64,000 bases of DNA, from NCBI RefSeq assembly GCF_014842925.1, contig NZ_JACYXJ010000001.1, forward strand, positions 705,486 through 769,485, written 5' to 3'. Each line of letters starts with the position of its first letter. Position 1 is the first letter of the stretch. The stretch comes from Roseibium polysiphoniae. GTDB taxonomy: Bacteria > Pseudomonadota > Alphaproteobacteria > Rhizobiales > Stappiaceae. The translations under genes were made by a program, and so were the position numbers. Below the pieces are notes generated by a model. It searched no databases, was not told the DNA's origin, and saw only the letters and a list, made by a program, of their open reading frames with translations. This document shows positions 9,839 to 20,521 of the stretch, in pieces.

Positions 9839-11775
9839 TGTCGAGCACAGATACATCCACGGCGACAAGCACAGCCCCGCAAGAGGCGGTCACCGATTAC
9901 ATCCTGGCGCAGGAGCAAAAGGACCAGCTGCGGTTCCTGACCTGTGGCTCGGTGGATGACGGCAAATCCACGCTGATCGGGCGTCTGCTGTTCGATACCA
10001 AGCTGATCTTTGAAGATCAGCTGGCGTCCCTGGAAAAAGACAGCCGCAAACACGGCACTGTGGGCGAAGACATTGATCTGGCGCTTCTGGTGGACGGTCT
10101 GGAGGCAGAGCGCGAGCAGGGCATCACCATTGATGTGGCCTACCGTTTCTTCGCCACCGACAAGCGCAAGTTCATTGTTGCCGATACGCCGGGCCATGAG
10201 CAATACACCCGCAACATGGCGACAGGCGCCTCGACCGCCGATCTGGCCGTGCTTCTAGTGGATGCCCGCCACGGATTGATGGTTCAGACCCGACGTCACG
10301 CCTTCATTGCCTCGCTGCTTGGCATTCGCCACGTGGTGCTGGCGGTGAACAAGATCGATCTGGTCGACTTCTCCGAAGAGCGCTTCAACGAGATCAAGAG
10401 CGACTTTGAGACGTTTGCCGCCGGCTTCGACTTCGAAAGCCTTGAAGCCATTCCCATGTCTGCGCGCTATGGCGACAATGTCACCGGGCGCGGCGAGAAA
10501 ATGGGCTGGTACAATGGTCCGACCCTTCTGGAGCATCTGGAAGGGGTCCAGATCGGCGAACATGAACTGGCCCAGCCGTTCCGCCTGCCGGTGCAATGGG
10601 TCAACCGACCGAACCTCGACTTCCGTGGGTATTCGGGCACGATCGCTGCCGGATCCGTTCAGGTCGGTGATGAGCTTGTCGTCTCGGCCTCCGGCAAGAC
10701 ATCCAAGGTGGACCAGATCCTCACGCCCCAGGGCGAGGCACCTTTGGCAAGGGCTGGCGAAGCGGTCACGATCACCCTTGAAGATGAAATCGACATCTCT
10801 CGCGGTGACCTTCTGGCAGCTGCCGGATCGCGTCCGGATGTGGCCGATCAGATGGCAGCTCATCTGATCTGGATGGCCGAAGACGCGCTGATGCCTGGCC
10901 GCTCCTACATCATGAAGATGGGTGCCAAGACAGTCACAGCGACGGTGACGGAGATCAAGCACAAGATCAACGTCAACTCCTTCGAGCATGTGGCCGGCAA
11001 GCAGCTGGAGCTCAACGAGATTGCCTTCTGCAACCTGGCACTGGCAGCTCCCGTGGCCTTTGATCCGTATGAGGCCAACCGGACCACCGGCTCCTTCATC
11101 CTGATTGACCGTGTGACCAACGCTACGGTTGGCGCGGGCATGGTCTGGTTCGCGCTACGCCGGGCGACCAACATCCACTGGCAGGCGCTTGAGGTTGACA
11201 AGACCGCCCGTGCGGACAGCCTTGGCCAAAAGCCGGCCGTGCTGTGGTTCACAGGTCTGTCGGGCTCGGGCAAGTCGACCATTGCCTCGATCGTGGAGAA
11301 GAAACTTCATTTGGAAGGCCGGCACACATACACGCTGGACGGTGACAATGTGCGCCACGGCCTCAACAAGGATCTGGGCTTCACGGATGTGGACCGGGTG
11401 GAGAACATCCGCCGGGTCGGTGAGGTGGCACGGCTCTTTGCTGATGCCGGCCTGATCACACTCGTCTCCTTCATCTCGCCATTCCGCTCCGAGCGGCAGA
11501 TGGCGCGCGAGCAGCTGCCACAAGGCGAGTTCATCGAAGTCTTTGTCGATACGCCGCTGGAAGAGTGCAAGAAACGCGATCCGAAGGGGCTCTACGCCAA
11601 GGCCGAGGCTGGTGAGATCAAGCACTTCACCGGTATATCCAGCCCCTACGAGGCTCCGGAAAACCCGGAACTGCGTCTCGAAAACGTTGGAAAAGACCCC
11701 GAAGACGTCGCAGAAGAAGTCATCAAATACCTAAGAGAAAACGGGTATCTTCTGGCGCCTAACGCCGGAGGTTAA
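9838..11775 (+). CDS. cysNC: bifunctional sulfate adenylyltransferase subunit 1 / adenylylsulfate kinase
   Basis: A 645-residue fusion. The N-terminal CysN part is an EF-Tu-like GTPase: P-loop GSVDDGKS at 37-44, then [12 protein letters not shown] and VNKIDLVD. The C-terminal CysC part starts near residue 455 with its own P-loop GLSGSGKST at 473-481 and makes PAPS by phosphorylating APS. CysN drives the CysD reaction by GTP hydrolysis. Such fusions are common in rhizobia and relatives. It overlaps cysD by 1 base, giving a cysD-cysNC operon downstream of cysQ. Confidence 0.96.
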   Translation: MSSTDTSTATSTAPQEAVTDYILAQEQKDQLRFLTCGSVDDGKSTLIGRLLFDTKLIFEDQLASLEKDSRKHGTVGEDIDLALLVDGLEAEREQGITIDVAYRFFATDKRKFIVADTPGHEQYTRNMATGASTADLAVLLVDARHGLMVQTRRHAFIASLLGIRHVVLAVNKIDLVDFSEERFNEIKSDFETFAAGFDFESLEAIPMSARYGDNVTGRGEKMGWYNGPTLLEHLEGVQIGEHELAQPFRLPVQWVNRPNLDFRGYSGTIAAGSVQVGDELVVSASGKTSKVDQILTPQGEAPLARAGEAVTITLEDEIDISRGDLLAAAGSRPDVADQMAAHLIWMAEDALMPGRSYIMKMGAKTVTATVTEIKHKINVNSFEHVAGKQLELNEIAFCNLALAAPVAFDPYEANRTTGSFILIDRVTNATVGAGMVWFALRRATNIHWQALEVDKTARADSLGQKPAVLWFTGLSGSGKSTIASIVEKKLHLEGRHTYTLDGDNVRHGLNKDLGFTDVDRVENIRRVGEVARLFADAGLITLVSFISPFRSERQMAREQLPQGEFIEVFVDTPLEECKKRDPKGLYAKAEAGEIKHFTGISSPYEAPENPELRLENVGKDPEDVAEEVIKYLRENGYLLAPNAGG

Positions 11776-11791
11776 GCACTGAAGAAGTCTC

Positions 11792-11816
11792 GGCTGGATG
11801 ATCAGCCTAGTTTTTT
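11792..11816 (+). terminator. terminator after cysNC
   Basis: GGCTG/CAGCC stem with a 6-nt loop followed by TAGTTTTTT, 16 bp after the cysNC stop. Confidence 0.65.
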
Positions 11817-11845
11817 CACCGCTTCAGAATATTACCGCAAATGAG

Positions 11846-11876
11846 CCCGGCGTCTCAAATCGAGACCGCCGGGTTT
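11846..11876. other. second stem-loop downstream of cysNC
   Basis: CCCGGCG-TCTC pairs with GAGA-C-CGCCGGG across AAATC, with one bulged base, followed by TTT. It may be a back-up terminator or the end of a transcript coming from the right. Confidence 0.5.
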
Positions 11877-11901
11877 CTGTGTTCTGCGTAATGTTTCCAA
11901 G

Positions 11902-11920
11902 CCTACATCTCGATACAAAT
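11902..11920. promoter_or_regulatory. 19-bp element upstream of YHYH gene 1
   Basis: CCTACATCTCGATACAAAT starts 102 bp before the ATG at 12004. A 17/19 match lies at 49185-49203, 89 bp before the first gene of the second YHYH cluster. Conservation of sequence and spacing suggests a shared operator or promoter; the binding protein is unknown. Confidence 0.5.
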
Positions 11921-12003
11921 TCCCGGTGACCTTGGGCTTGGAAATCAGGTTTTGACGCAGCAAGTTCCTGATGACGTGGGCCAATACGGTATGGGAACGA
12001 GAC

Positions 12004-13050
12004 ATGAAATTCGAACATCAACTTTTTCAGCCGCTGGTCACGGGCGCTTTTTTGATCTCGATGCAATTGGGGGTCGGCGCTCACGAGAGCAGCCTACATT
12101 TGCAGGGCGAAACCGAAGTCATCGAACAGACGGCTGCCGAGGCCTTGTGGGATATGTTTGTCTCTTCGGCAGAAGCTTCAGCGACATTCTCTGTTTCGGG
12201 GAACAAGCGGATCATCACTGCCAACGGCTATCCCAACATTACGCCTGGGAAGTTCCCCAACCGCGGCAACCCGCACGCGATCAACAAGAAAAACTATCAA
12301 CTCGCCATACCGCTTGAGCCGAAGAGGAACAACCGGGCAACGGCCATCGGTAATAAACCTTTCGGCATTGCTCTGAACGGTGTGCTCATGGATCCGGGAA
12401 CTGCTGAAACCTGGCAAAATGACAGGCAGTCTGGATGGAACTACGAGGCGAAGGGCGGCGCCTGCAGGTTGGGCCTGGACAAGTTCAACGCCCATGTTCA
12501 GCCTGACGGTACTTACCACTATCACGGCATTCCGACCGGTCTGTTTGCTCAAAATGGCGGTCGAAAGACACCAGCCTTGATCGGATATGCGGCGGATGGG
12601 TTTCCGATCTATGGCAATTATGGCTATTCCGATCCGGCCAAACCTTCATCAATGAAGAAGCTGAAGAGCAGCTACGTTATAAAATCTGGGACCCGACCGA
12701 GCGGCCCCGGCGGCCCCTATAACGGCGTCTTTACCCAGGATTACGCATATCAGGATGGCAGGGGTGATCTGGACCAGTGCAACGGCCGCTTTGCGGCAAC
12801 GCCCGAGTACCCAGATGGCACGTATCACTATGTGTTGACCGACAGCTTTCCATTCATTCCCCGTTGCTGGATGGGGTTCCCTGATCAGAGCTTTAGCCGC
12901 TTGAAAGGCGGTGGCGGAGCGAGACGGGCACGGCTTGCCGGACGCGGCGAACGTCCTGGCCAAGGCGCAGAAATGCGCCCCCCCAGAGGAGCCGGCCCGC
13001 GTCCCGAAGGTGCACGTCGTGGCGGCAAGATGCCGTGCTCGGGCAGCTAG
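12004..13050 (+). CDS. secreted YHYH-domain protein
   Basis: A 348-residue protein with a signal peptide (MKFEHQLFQPLVTGAFLISM..., cut near GVGA). The domain is named for a YHYH tetrapeptide, seen here at residues 171-174 in DGTYHYHG; a second similar loop, DGTYHYVLT, comes later. YHYH proteins are secreted and of unknown function, with His-rich loops that suggest metal binding. The last 45 residues are Arg/Gly/Pro-rich and unlike the rest. The ATG at 12004 gives a clean signal peptide. A paralogue is encoded at 49990. Confidence 0.78.
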   Translation: MKFEHQLFQPLVTGAFLISMQLGVGAHESSLHLQGETEVIEQTAAEALWDMFVSSAEASATFSVSGNKRIITANGYPNITPGKFPNRGNPHAINKKNYQLAIPLEPKRNNRATAIGNKPFGIALNGVLMDPGTAETWQNDRQSGWNYEAKGGACRLGLDKFNAHVQPDGTYHYHGIPTGLFAQNGGRKTPALIGYAADGFPIYGNYGYSDPAKPSSMKKLKSSYVIKSGTRPSGPGGPYNGVFTQDYAYQDGRGDLDQCNGRFAATPEYPDGTYHYVLTDSFPFIPRCWMGFPDQSFSRLKGGGGARRARLAGRGERPGQGAEMRPPRGAGPRPEGARRGGKMPCSGS

Positions 13051-13169
13051 ATCCTTGACAGGATAGCATAGACTTGAGTGGTGCGAAGGCCCGCGCTCGC
13101 GCGGGCTTTTGCTTGACAGTTGACCTGTTCCCAATGACTTTGCAGCGTCTCCATGAAAGATCGCTCCCC

Positions 13170-15269
13170 ATGAACAAGTCCGTTAAGCCCGCTGCATTTT
13201 CTACCTGTCCGCACGATTGCCCATCGGTTTGCGCGCTGGATGTCGAACTTCTGGAAGATGGAAAGGTGGGGCGGCTTCGCGGCTCGGCGCTGAACACTTA
13301 TACCGCGGGCGTCATCTGTGCGAAGGTGGCGCGTTACTCCGAGCGTCTCTACCACCAGGACCGGCTTTTGAAGCCGCTGCGCAGGGTTGGCGCCAAGGGA
13401 GAGGGTCGTTTTGAAGAGATCTCCTGGGATGCCGCACTCGACCTGATCGCCACAAAGTTCCTCGACATCGAAGCCGAGTTCGGCGCGCAGAGCATTTGGC
13501 CCTATCACTACGCTGGCACCATGGGGATGGTTCAGCGCGATTCAATTCACCGCTTCCGTCATGCCAAGGGCTATTCGCTGCAGTTCGACAGCATCTGCAC
13601 CAACATGGCCTGGACTGGCTATGTGGCAGGCACTGGAAAGCTTGCAGGGCCTGATCCGCGCGAGATGGCCGTCTCCGACCAGATCGTCATTTGGGGAACC
13701 AACCCGGTCGCGACCCAAGTCAACGTGATGACCCACGCGATCACTGCCCGCAAGAAGCGGGGCGCCAAGATCATCGTGATCGATGTCTACCGGACAGAGA
13801 CCATGAAACAGGCGGACATCGGACTGGTCCTGAGGCCAGGCACAGATGCGGCTCTGTCTTGCGCGATAATGCATATTCTCTTCCGCGATGACCTGGCGGA
13901 CCGTGACTATCTGGCCAAGTTTACCGATTGTCCTCTCGAACTTGAGGCGCATCTAAAGTCAAAGACTCCGGAATGGGCGGCAGCCGTCACCGGGCTCGAT
14001 GTTGCACAGATCGAAGAAGTTGCCCGGTTGATCGGTCAGGTTCCTAGAACTTTCTTCCGTCTCGGCTATGGCTTCACGCGCTCGCGTAATGGCGTGGTCG
14101 GCATGCATGCTGCAGCCTCCATCGGTGCCGTGACTGGGTGCTGGCAGCATGAAGGTGGCGGCGTCTTCCACAACAATGGCGCCATCTACGAACTCGACAA
14201 ATCCATGATCGAAGCGCCTGATCTGAAGGACCCGTCTGTCCGCGCACTTGACCAGAGCCTGATTGGACGAATCCTGACCGGCGATGAGGCGGCACTTCTC
14301 GGCGGCCCGCCGGTGAAGGCCATGTTGATCCAAAACACGAATCCTGTGTCGGTAACCCCAGAACAGGAACTTGTGAAAAAGGGCTTCGCCCGCGAGGATC
14401 TTTTCACGGTGGTGCATGAGCAATTCATGACCGAAACGGCGCAAATGGCGGACATTGTCTTGCCAGCGACCCAGTTCCTCGAACACGACGACCTCTACAA
14501 GGGGGGCGGCCAGCAGCATCTGTTGTTGGGGCCAAAAGTTGTTGAGGGACCCGAGGGGCCAAAGGAAAATCTCTATGTTTTGAACGAACTGGCGCGCCGC
14601 CTCGGCGCGCCGGATCATCCAGGCTTCAAAATGACCGCGCGCGAGCATATCGACTGGATGTTGCAGCACTCCGGTTACGGAACTCTGGAAGAGCTTGAGA
14701 CGACGCGTTGGATCGATCTGCAGCCTGACTTTGAGACCTCCCACTTTCTCAACGGTTTCGGCCACGAGGATGGGAAGTTTCATTTCCGTCCGGATTGGGG
14801 CCGCTCGGCAGCGCCGAACAAGCCAGCGTCGGGGCAGGCGATGGGACCCTGGACGACGATGCCCGAGCTGCCGGATCAATGGGATGCCATTGAGGCCGCT
14901 GACGATCGCCACCCCTTCCGCCTGGTGACTGCGCCAGCACGTTCCTTCCTCAATTCCAGTTTCAATGAAACCGAAAGTGGGCGGAAGAAGGAAAAGCGGC
15001 CCGAAGTCTGGCTTCTGCCAGATGAGGCCGCCCTCCATGGCATATCGGACGGCGATCTTGTGAAGATGGGCAATGACCGCGGCATCATCACCCTGCACGC
15101 CCGGTTTTACGAGCATCTGACGCCAGGCACCGTGATCTCTGAGGGGATCTGGCCGAATGACGCCTTTGTCGACGGCAAGGGCATCAACACGCTCGTCGGT
15201 GCTGATCCGGTCGCTCCCTACGGCGGGGCAGCGTTTCACGATACCGCTGTTTGGATCCGCAAGGCCTAA
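13170..15269 (+). CDS. molybdopterin-dependent oxidoreductase
   Basis: A 699-residue DMSO-reductase-family enzyme. An N-terminal [4Fe-4S] motif is visible (Cys13, Cys17, Cys21 and Cys50: CPHDCPSVC...VICAK). The molybdopterin parts follow: IWGTNPVATQVN, QNTNPVSVTPEQELV, TETAQMADIVLPATQFLEHDD, and a C-terminal dinucleotide-binding domain from about residue 575. There is no Tat signal, so it is probably cytoplasmic. No electron-transfer partner lies next to it, so the substrate cannot be named. The ATG at 13170 keeps the Cys motif near the N-terminus, as is usual; a longer reading from 13074 overlaps a GC-rich hairpin and is less likely. Confidence 0.85.
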   Translation: MNKSVKPAAFSTCPHDCPSVCALDVELLEDGKVGRLRGSALNTYTAGVICAKVARYSERLYHQDRLLKPLRRVGAKGEGRFEEISWDAALDLIATKFLDIEAEFGAQSIWPYHYAGTMGMVQRDSIHRFRHAKGYSLQFDSICTNMAWTGYVAGTGKLAGPDPREMAVSDQIVIWGTNPVATQVNVMTHAITARKKRGAKIIVIDVYRTETMKQADIGLVLRPGTDAALSCAIMHILFRDDLADRDYLAKFTDCPLELEAHLKSKTPEWAAAVTGLDVAQIEEVARLIGQVPRTFFRLGYGFTRSRNGVVGMHAAASIGAVTGCWQHEGGGVFHNNGAIYELDKSMIEAPDLKDPSVRALDQSLIGRILTGDEAALLGGPPVKAMLIQNTNPVSVTPEQELVKKGFAREDLFTVVHEQFMTETAQMADIVLPATQFLEHDDLYKGGGQQHLLLGPKVVEGPEGPKENLYVLNELARRLGAPDHPGFKMTAREHIDWMLQHSGYGTLEELETTRWIDLQPDFETSHFLNGFGHEDGKFHFRPDWGRSAAPNKPASGQAMGPWTTMPELPDQWDAIEAADDRHPFRLVTAPARSFLNSSFNETESGRKKEKRPEVWLLPDEAALHGISDGDLVKMGNDRGIITLHARFYEHLTPGTVISEGIWPNDAFVDGKGINTLVGADPVAPYGGAAFHDTAVWIRKA

Positions 15270-15281
15270 AGCGCCGAGAGA

Positions 15282-16406
15282 TTAAACGTCCAGTTCGAAG
15301 TCGGCCTTTGCGACGCTCTGTCCATTGACCTGAACTTCGATCGAATGTGTCCCGGGATAGTAGGTGCGGGTGGTGATCGGGCGAATGCTGTGCCGTTTCA
15401 GCAGACGGATGTCCTGATCGGACTCTAGTTCGAAGGTTTTCCATTTAAAGACCTTGGGGGCGGTTTTACCGTTGGCCTTGCGATGATGGATGACGAAATC
15501 GACCACCAGGGGCTGTGTCGTTTCTGCTGTTGACTTGAGTGTGATGCCGAACTCAATGGCGTCGCCGAGGGTGACCCTCTCAGTGGCATGAAACGCCTCG
15601 ACTGAGATTTGCGGGCTGCCATAACCCAGGGCCGACAATGTGCCCGGGTGGCCCTGTTTGATGAGACTGCGGCAGGCGTGTTTGATCAACCGACCTCTGT
15701 TTCTGTCCCCATTGTCCTTCCAGCGCCGGGCAAGATCGGCGATGACATCCGGGTGGTCCTTGGAAATGTCGTTCAAATGATTGGCGACCGACCGGCGAAC
15801 ATATTCCTCGCGGTCATCCCTGAGTGCTTCCAGCAAAGGCAGGACAGGCGCGGGGTCGGCAATAAAGGCAGGCAATCGCATCGCCCAGGGCAGACGGGGA
15901 CGTGTGCCCTCCGAGATGAGGCGGCGAACATGACGGCTCGGGTCGTCGATCCAGCCTGTCAGCGTTTGAAGACACCGTTCCGGCTCGCGCAGGAGGATGT
16001 AGCGGATGCCGAACTCTGCTGTCAGGCGCTTGGTCAGCTCCTTCATCAGGTCCATAGACGTTTCGAAATGCGCCGCGCCAAACTGGCCGGCATAATCGCA
16101 CATCGGCGCGATCGCCCAGCCTGCGATTCCCGCCTCTGTAATCGCTGCACCTGCAAGATCGGCATCGTCATCAGGAGCAAGCGAAGCGAGAAAGATTTCC
16201 GCCGTTTTTTCATAGTCCTCAGGCAGATAGGTCTTTAGTCCCTCCAGCACCCGGTTGGAGCGCTGTTTCAACTCCAGTTCGTCGAAGCCATCCAGAACGC
16301 TCTGCTGAAAGCCCCTTGCATCAAAGCCGGACCAATGGCGTGAGAAATGGTCCGCCATGCCTTCGACCAGTGCGTGATTAAAAAGGTATTTCAGTGGCTC
16401 AGCCAT
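15282..16406 (-). CDS. AlkC-like DNA alkylation repair protein
   Basis: A 374-residue protein built of HEAT-like helical repeats (about residues 15-255), with SRHVRRLISEGTRPRLPWAMRLPAF in the middle, a segment typical of AlkC/AlkD-type glycosylases. The last 110 residues look like an Ig-like beta domain (VTLGDAIEFGITLKSTAETTQPLVVDFVIHHRK), as known for AlkC but not AlkD. AlkC removes 3-methyladenine and related lesions from DNA. The ATG at 16406 (MAEPLKYLFN) is preferred over a longer reading. Convergent with the oxidoreductase gene; only 12 bp separate the stops. Confidence 0.8.
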   Translation of the reverse strand: MAEPLKYLFNHALVEGMADHFSRHWSGFDARGFQQSVLDGFDELELKQRSNRVLEGLKTYLPEDYEKTAEIFLASLAPDDDADLAGAAITEAGIAGWAIAPMCDYAGQFGAAHFETSMDLMKELTKRLTAEFGIRYILLREPERCLQTLTGWIDDPSRHVRRLISEGTRPRLPWAMRLPAFIADPAPVLPLLEALRDDREEYVRRSVANHLNDISKDHPDVIADLARRWKDNGDRNRGRLIKHACRSLIKQGHPGTLSALGYGSPQISVEAFHATERVTLGDAIEFGITLKSTAETTQPLVVDFVIHHRKANGKTAPKVFKWKTFELESDQDIRLLKRHSIRPITTRTYYPGTHSIEVQVNGQSVAKADFELDV

Positions 16407-16623
16407 TTTAGGCGCATCCCTGTGAGGTGAAGAGGTCCGGACAGGTCCGGAAAACACACCTCTGATGACACCCGCAGGTCGTGATCGGCAAGACGGCAAA
16501 GGGCTGAAAACGGACGACGGCACGCAGCCTCCTGACAACGCTATGTCAGGAGCAAGCCCGAATGCGCCGCAGGTTTCCAGAGCGCATTTGAAATGGAGAG
16601 AGCGTTACGCGGTCGAAATCAGG

Positions 16624-17277
16624 TCAGGGCGCGATCAGAGCGTCAGAACCCGAGGCGTCGCTGCCAGTGGTCGACACTTTCTGGCCTTTGACCTTGGCCT
16701 TGCCATTTGCCACCAGTTCAAGCGCCTTGGGGTAGATCTGGTGCTCGACGCCAAGGACGCGAGCACCGAGGGTTTCAGGTGTGTCGCCCTCGAGCACGGG
16801 CACGGCCCCTTGCATGATGATCGGACCGTCATCCATTTCCGCAGAGACGAAATGCACGGTGGCGCCATGCAGTTTGACACCTTCATCCAGCGCCCGCTCG
16901 TGGGTGTTGAGACCCTTGAAGCTCGGAAGCAGCGCCGGGTGAATGTTGATCATGCGGTCGCGCCACTCGTTGACCAAAAAAGGCGTGAGCAGACGCATGA
17001 AGCCGGCGAGCGCCACCAGTTCGATGGCATTGTCCTTCAGGAGGCCATTGAGAGCATGCTCGAAAGCCTCACGGTCGCCCTTGTAGTCCCGGTGGTCCAC
17101 CACTGCGGTCTTGATACCAAGATCAGCTGCTTTGGTCAGACCTGCGGCGTCGGGCTTGTTGGAAACCACAAGACCGATCTCTGCCGGGTAGCTTGGTGAC
17201 ATGGCCGCAGAAATAAGCGACATCATGTTGCTGCCGCGCCCGGAAATCAGCACCGCAACCTTTTTGCGGGGGCTCAT
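16624..17277 (-). CDS. purN: phosphoribosylglycinamide formyltransferase
   Basis: A 217-residue GAR transformylase. The catalytic Asn-His pair is in [17 protein letters not shown], and the Asp in [11 protein letters not shown]; the N-terminal [15 protein letters not shown] binds phosphate. It transfers a formyl group from 10-formyl-tetrahydrofolate in purine synthesis. It overlaps the purM stop by 3 bases (ATGA), the usual purM-purN operon. Confidence 0.96.
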   Translation of the reverse strand: MSPRKKVAVLISGRGSNMMSLISAAMSPSYPAEIGLVVSNKPDAAGLTKAADLGIKTAVVDHRDYKGDREAFEHALNGLLKDNAIELVALAGFMRLLTPFLVNEWRDRMINIHPALLPSFKGLNTHERALDEGVKLHGATVHFVSAEMDDGPIIMQGAVPVLEGDTPETLGARVLGVEHQIYPKALELVANGKAKVKGQKVSTTGSDASGSDALIAP

Positions 17278-18356
17278 TCGCCAAGGCCCAGGGAATTTGC
17301 AAAGACAACCGGCGCGTCACCAGCGTCGGAAATCTCACCGATACGGAAAACTGTCTCGCCTTCACCGGTGAGGATTTCGCTGATCTTGTCGGCTTCATCC
17401 GCGGCGACGACGACAACCATGCCGACCCCACAGTTAAAGGTGCGCAGCATCTCTGCTTCGGCAACACCACCAGACTTGGAAAGCCAATTGAAGACAGGGG
17501 GACAATCGATCGCGCCGAGATCGATTTTCGCAGAAGTGTTTGCCGGCAGGACCCGGGGGAGGTTTTCCGGAAGGCCGCCGCCGGTGATATGGGCGAGTGC
17601 CTTGATGCCTGAAGAAGCCTTGAGAGCAGCAAGCAGCGGCTTCACGTAGATCCTGGTCGGCGTCATCAGCGCTTCGCCAAGGGACTTGCCTTCAGCGAAA
17701 GGAGCTGGGTCCTCCCATGAGAGACCTGACAGCTCGACGATCTTACGAACAAGGGAATAGCCATTGGAGTGGACGCCGGAGGACGCGAGGCCCAGAAGGA
17801 CGTCGCCAGCGCCGACATCCTTGCGTGGCAAGATCTCTCCGCGCTCGACAGCGCCTACAGAGAAGCCTGCAAGGTCATAGTCGTCTTCGGCGTACATACC
17901 CGGCATCTCGGCCGTCTCGCCGCCGATAAGCGCCGATCCCGCCATCTTGCAGCCGTCTGCAATCCCGGCCACCACATCGGTCGCTGTCTCGAGATCGAGC
18001 GCACCACAGGCAAAGTAGTCCAGAAAGAACAGGGGCTCTGCGCCCTGAACGATCAAATCATTGACGCACATGGCAACCAGGTCGATCCCGACCGTGCGAT
18101 GCTGCCGCGTATCGATGGCGATCTTGAGCTTTGTGCCGACACCGTCATTGGCGGCAACCAGGATCGGATCCTTGAAGCCGGCGCCCTTGACGTCGAAGAG
18201 GCCGCCAAAGCCGCCAATATCGCTGTCAGCGCCTGGACGGGACGTCGCCTTGACCAGAGGTTTGATACGCCGAACGAGCTCATTGCCTGCATCGATGTCG
18301 ACGCCGGACTGGGCATAGGTCAGACCGTTATCTCCAGAGGGCTTGGTGTCGCTCAT
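17274..18356 (-). CDS. purM: phosphoribosylformylglycinamidine cyclo-ligase
   Basis: A 360-residue AIR synthetase. It starts with [18 protein letters not shown] and has the ATP-binding [30 protein letters not shown] and [14 protein letters not shown] segments characteristic of PurM. It closes the imidazole ring to form AIR. It is the first gene of the purMN operon; the 276-bp gap to the divergent gene at 18633 must hold both promoters, and I see no clear riboswitch or operator in it. Confidence 0.97.
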   Translation of the reverse strand: MSDTKPSGDNGLTYAQSGVDIDAGNELVRRIKPLVKATSRPGADSDIGGFGGLFDVKGAGFKDPILVAANDGVGTKLKIAIDTRQHRTVGIDLVAMCVNDLIVQGAEPLFFLDYFACGALDLETATDVVAGIADGCKMAGSALIGGETAEMPGMYAEDDYDLAGFSVGAVERGEILPRKDVGAGDVLLGLASSGVHSNGYSLVRKIVELSGLSWEDPAPFAEGKSLGEALMTPTRIYVKPLLAALKASSGIKALAHITGGGLPENLPRVLPANTSAKIDLGAIDCPPVFNWLSKSGGVAEAEMLRTFNCGVGMVVVVAADEADKISEILTGEGETVFRIGEISDAGDAPVVFANSLGLGE

Positions 18357-18632
18357 GAGGCTCTCCGATGCATGCGGCTTGGATCCAAACAGATACGCAC
18401 GCGCTTACAGGCTGTCTTTGCGGAATACAAGGGGAGGGCGAGACCAGCCGTAGTGGAAACAGGTGGAAGAGCGCGCAAATGCCCGATCCAATGCGCGTTT
18501 GCCACAGGACGCCGGACTGCGTCGTGGTCTTGACCTTTGCCGGTCGACATTCCTAAGTGCGACAGAGCTTGAACGGTTGAACAGTCAACCGCGCCTGACA
18601 GAGCCGGACCGCACGAACATGGAGAGACTGAT

Positions 18633-19718
18633 ATGAACCTTCGCCGACACGTTCAGTTCTGGCTGCTGTCGCTGATTGCTTTCATCGCGTTCATGATGGT
18701 CTTCTCCGAAGTGCTGCTGCCATTCGTGGCCGGTATGGCTGTCGCCTACCTGCTTGACCCGGTTTGTGACTGGCTCGAAACAAAGGGCATGGGGCGCCTT
18801 TGGGCAACGCTCTGCATTCTCTTCACCTTCGTCGTCGTTCTTGTCGTGTTTTTCCTGATGGTGCTGCCGGTTCTTGGGAGTCAGCTCGCGTCATTCCTTG
18901 AAAAACTCCCCGAATTGGTCAAACAGCTTCAAGGCCTCCTCTCGAGCAATCTTGGAGAGCGGTTGCTTGGCATGTCTGGCTTGACGGGTGAGGACCTGCA
19001 GTCGTCCATGGGAGATCTGATTGGTCAGGGTGCTGGATGGGTCGCGGGGCTTGCCAAATCGATCTGGAGCGGTGGGCAGGCACTTCTCTCCGTTTTGTCG
19101 CTCTTCGTCGTCACGCCGGTCGTTGCGTTCTATCTGTTGCTCGACTGGGATCGTATGGTCGCGCGGATCGACGGCTGGTTGCCACGGCAGCACCTTACGA
19201 CCATTCGTTCGCTCGCAGGGGAGATGGACAAGGCCGTCGCAGGCTTCGTGCGTGGTCAGGTCTCCGTCTGTGTGCTTCTTGGCTTGTTCTACGCCATCAG
19301 CCTCATGCTGGCCGGGCTGAATTTTGGTCTTCTTATCGGCATGGGCGCCGGCCTTGTCAGCTTCATTCCCTTTGTGGGCGCTGGGCTCGGATTTATCGTG
19401 TCGCTCGGGGTGGCTCTGGTTCAGTTCTGGCCCGATTGGACCATGATCGTTGTGGTTGGTATCATCTTCGCGGTTGGCCAGTTTCTAGAGGGAAATGTCC
19501 TGCAGCCCAAATTGGTCGGAGAGAGCACGGGCTTGCATCCGGTCGCTTTGATGTTTGCGCTGTTTGCCTTTGGATATCTCTTTGGATTTGTGGGGATGCT
19601 GATCGCCGTTCCCGCAGCCGCCATGATCGGTGTACTTGCGCGTTTTGCCCTGAGGCAGTACCTAGCGAGCCCATTGTACACGGGGACCGGGCGCCAGGAG
19701 GCGGCCCTGGAGGAATAG
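18633..19718 (+). CDS. AI-2E family transporter (PerM-like permease)
   Basis: A 361-residue integral membrane protein with hydrophobic pairs at the N-terminus (residues 8-45 and 58-90), a polar middle, and a cluster of membrane segments from about 150 on. VVTPVVAFYLLLDWDRM and the C-terminal ENVLQPKLVGESTGLHPVALMFALFAFGYLFG are the family signatures. Members export small molecules or ions; the AI-2 link applies only to a few. Only 12 bp separate it from hdaA, and this pairing is common in alphaproteobacteria. Confidence 0.88.
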   Translation: MNLRRHVQFWLLSLIAFIAFMMVFSEVLLPFVAGMAVAYLLDPVCDWLETKGMGRLWATLCILFTFVVVLVVFFLMVLPVLGSQLASFLEKLPELVKQLQGLLSSNLGERLLGMSGLTGEDLQSSMGDLIGQGAGWVAGLAKSIWSGGQALLSVLSLFVVTPVVAFYLLLDWDRMVARIDGWLPRQHLTTIRSLAGEMDKAVAGFVRGQVSVCVLLGLFYAISLMLAGLNFGLLIGMGAGLVSFIPFVGAGLGFIVSLGVALVQFWPDWTMIVVVGIIFAVGQFLEGNVLQPKLVGESTGLHPVALMFALFAFGYLFGFVGMLIAVPAAAMIGVLARFALRQYLASPLYTGTGRQEAALEE

Positions 19719-19730
19719 GCGCTTTAAGAT

Positions 19731-20414
19731 ATGGCGGAACCACCTCGTCAGCTGCCCTTGGAATTGCCGCATGAGCAGGCGCTTGGCCGGGATGACTATC
19801 TCGTCGGCAGCTCCAACCGCGCCGCGTTCGATCTCCTGGAGCGGTGGCCGGACTGGCCCTCGGCGGTTGTTGTGCTGGCCGGGCCGGTCGGAGCCGGCAA
19901 GACCCATCTCGTGGAAGCATGGCATGAGGATACCGATGCAGCGGTCCTCGCGGCGGCAGATCTGACCGTCGAAAGCGTGACGGGTCTGGTTGCCGCTGGT
20001 GCCGTTGCGCTGGAAGATGCGCACAAAGGTGTGGACGAAACCGCCCTGTTTCATCTGCTCAATGCCGCCCGTCAGGCGGGCGTGCGCGTTCTGATCACCA
20101 GTCGTACGTGGCCGACGGCCTGGAACCTAACCCTTCCGGACCTGGTGTCGCGCCTGAGGGCTGCGACACCTGTCGAAATTCTTGAGCCGGACGACAGTCT
20201 TTTGCGCCAGGTCCTGGTGAAACTCTTCGCAGATCGTCAAATTGTCATTGATCCGGGAGTAGTTGAGTATCTGGTTGTCCGCATGGAGCGCTCCCTTGGG
20301 GTCGCCGGCCGGGCCGTCGATGCCATTGATCGGGAAGCGCTTGCGGGCCGCGTGAAGATCACAAAGCCTCTTGCGGGAAGGGTGCTCGAAGTCGTACAGG
20401 CGAGCAACGGCTGA
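19731..20414 (+). CDS. hdaA: DnaA-related regulatory protein (HdaA)
   Basis: A 227-residue protein like the AAA+ domain of DnaA. It begins [32 protein letters not shown], the N-terminus typical of alphaproteobacterial HdaA, with the clamp-binding motif QLPLEL at about residues 5-10. Walker A is [12 protein letters not shown]. HdaA works with the sliding clamp to stimulate ATP hydrolysis by DnaA, preventing over-initiation. Probably co-transcribed with the upstream permease gene and the downstream ppk. Confidence 0.85.
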   Translation: MAEPPRQLPLELPHEQALGRDDYLVGSSNRAAFDLLERWPDWPSAVVVLAGPVGAGKTHLVEAWHEDTDAAVLAAADLTVESVTGLVAAGAVALEDAHKGVDETALFHLLNAARQAGVRVLITSRTWPTAWNLTLPDLVSRLRAATPVEILEPDDSLLRQVLVKLFADRQIVIDPGVVEYLVVRMERSLGVAGRAVDAIDREALAGRVKITKPLAGRVLEVVQASNG

Positions 20415-20521
20415 AACGTTTGAAACGGCGCTGGACAGTCGGTCTTGTGAGCCGTCCGGCTGTGTCAGGTGTCGCGAAATCAGGTGGTACGCTGGAAACT
20501 GCCAGCGTGAAGGAGACGGGG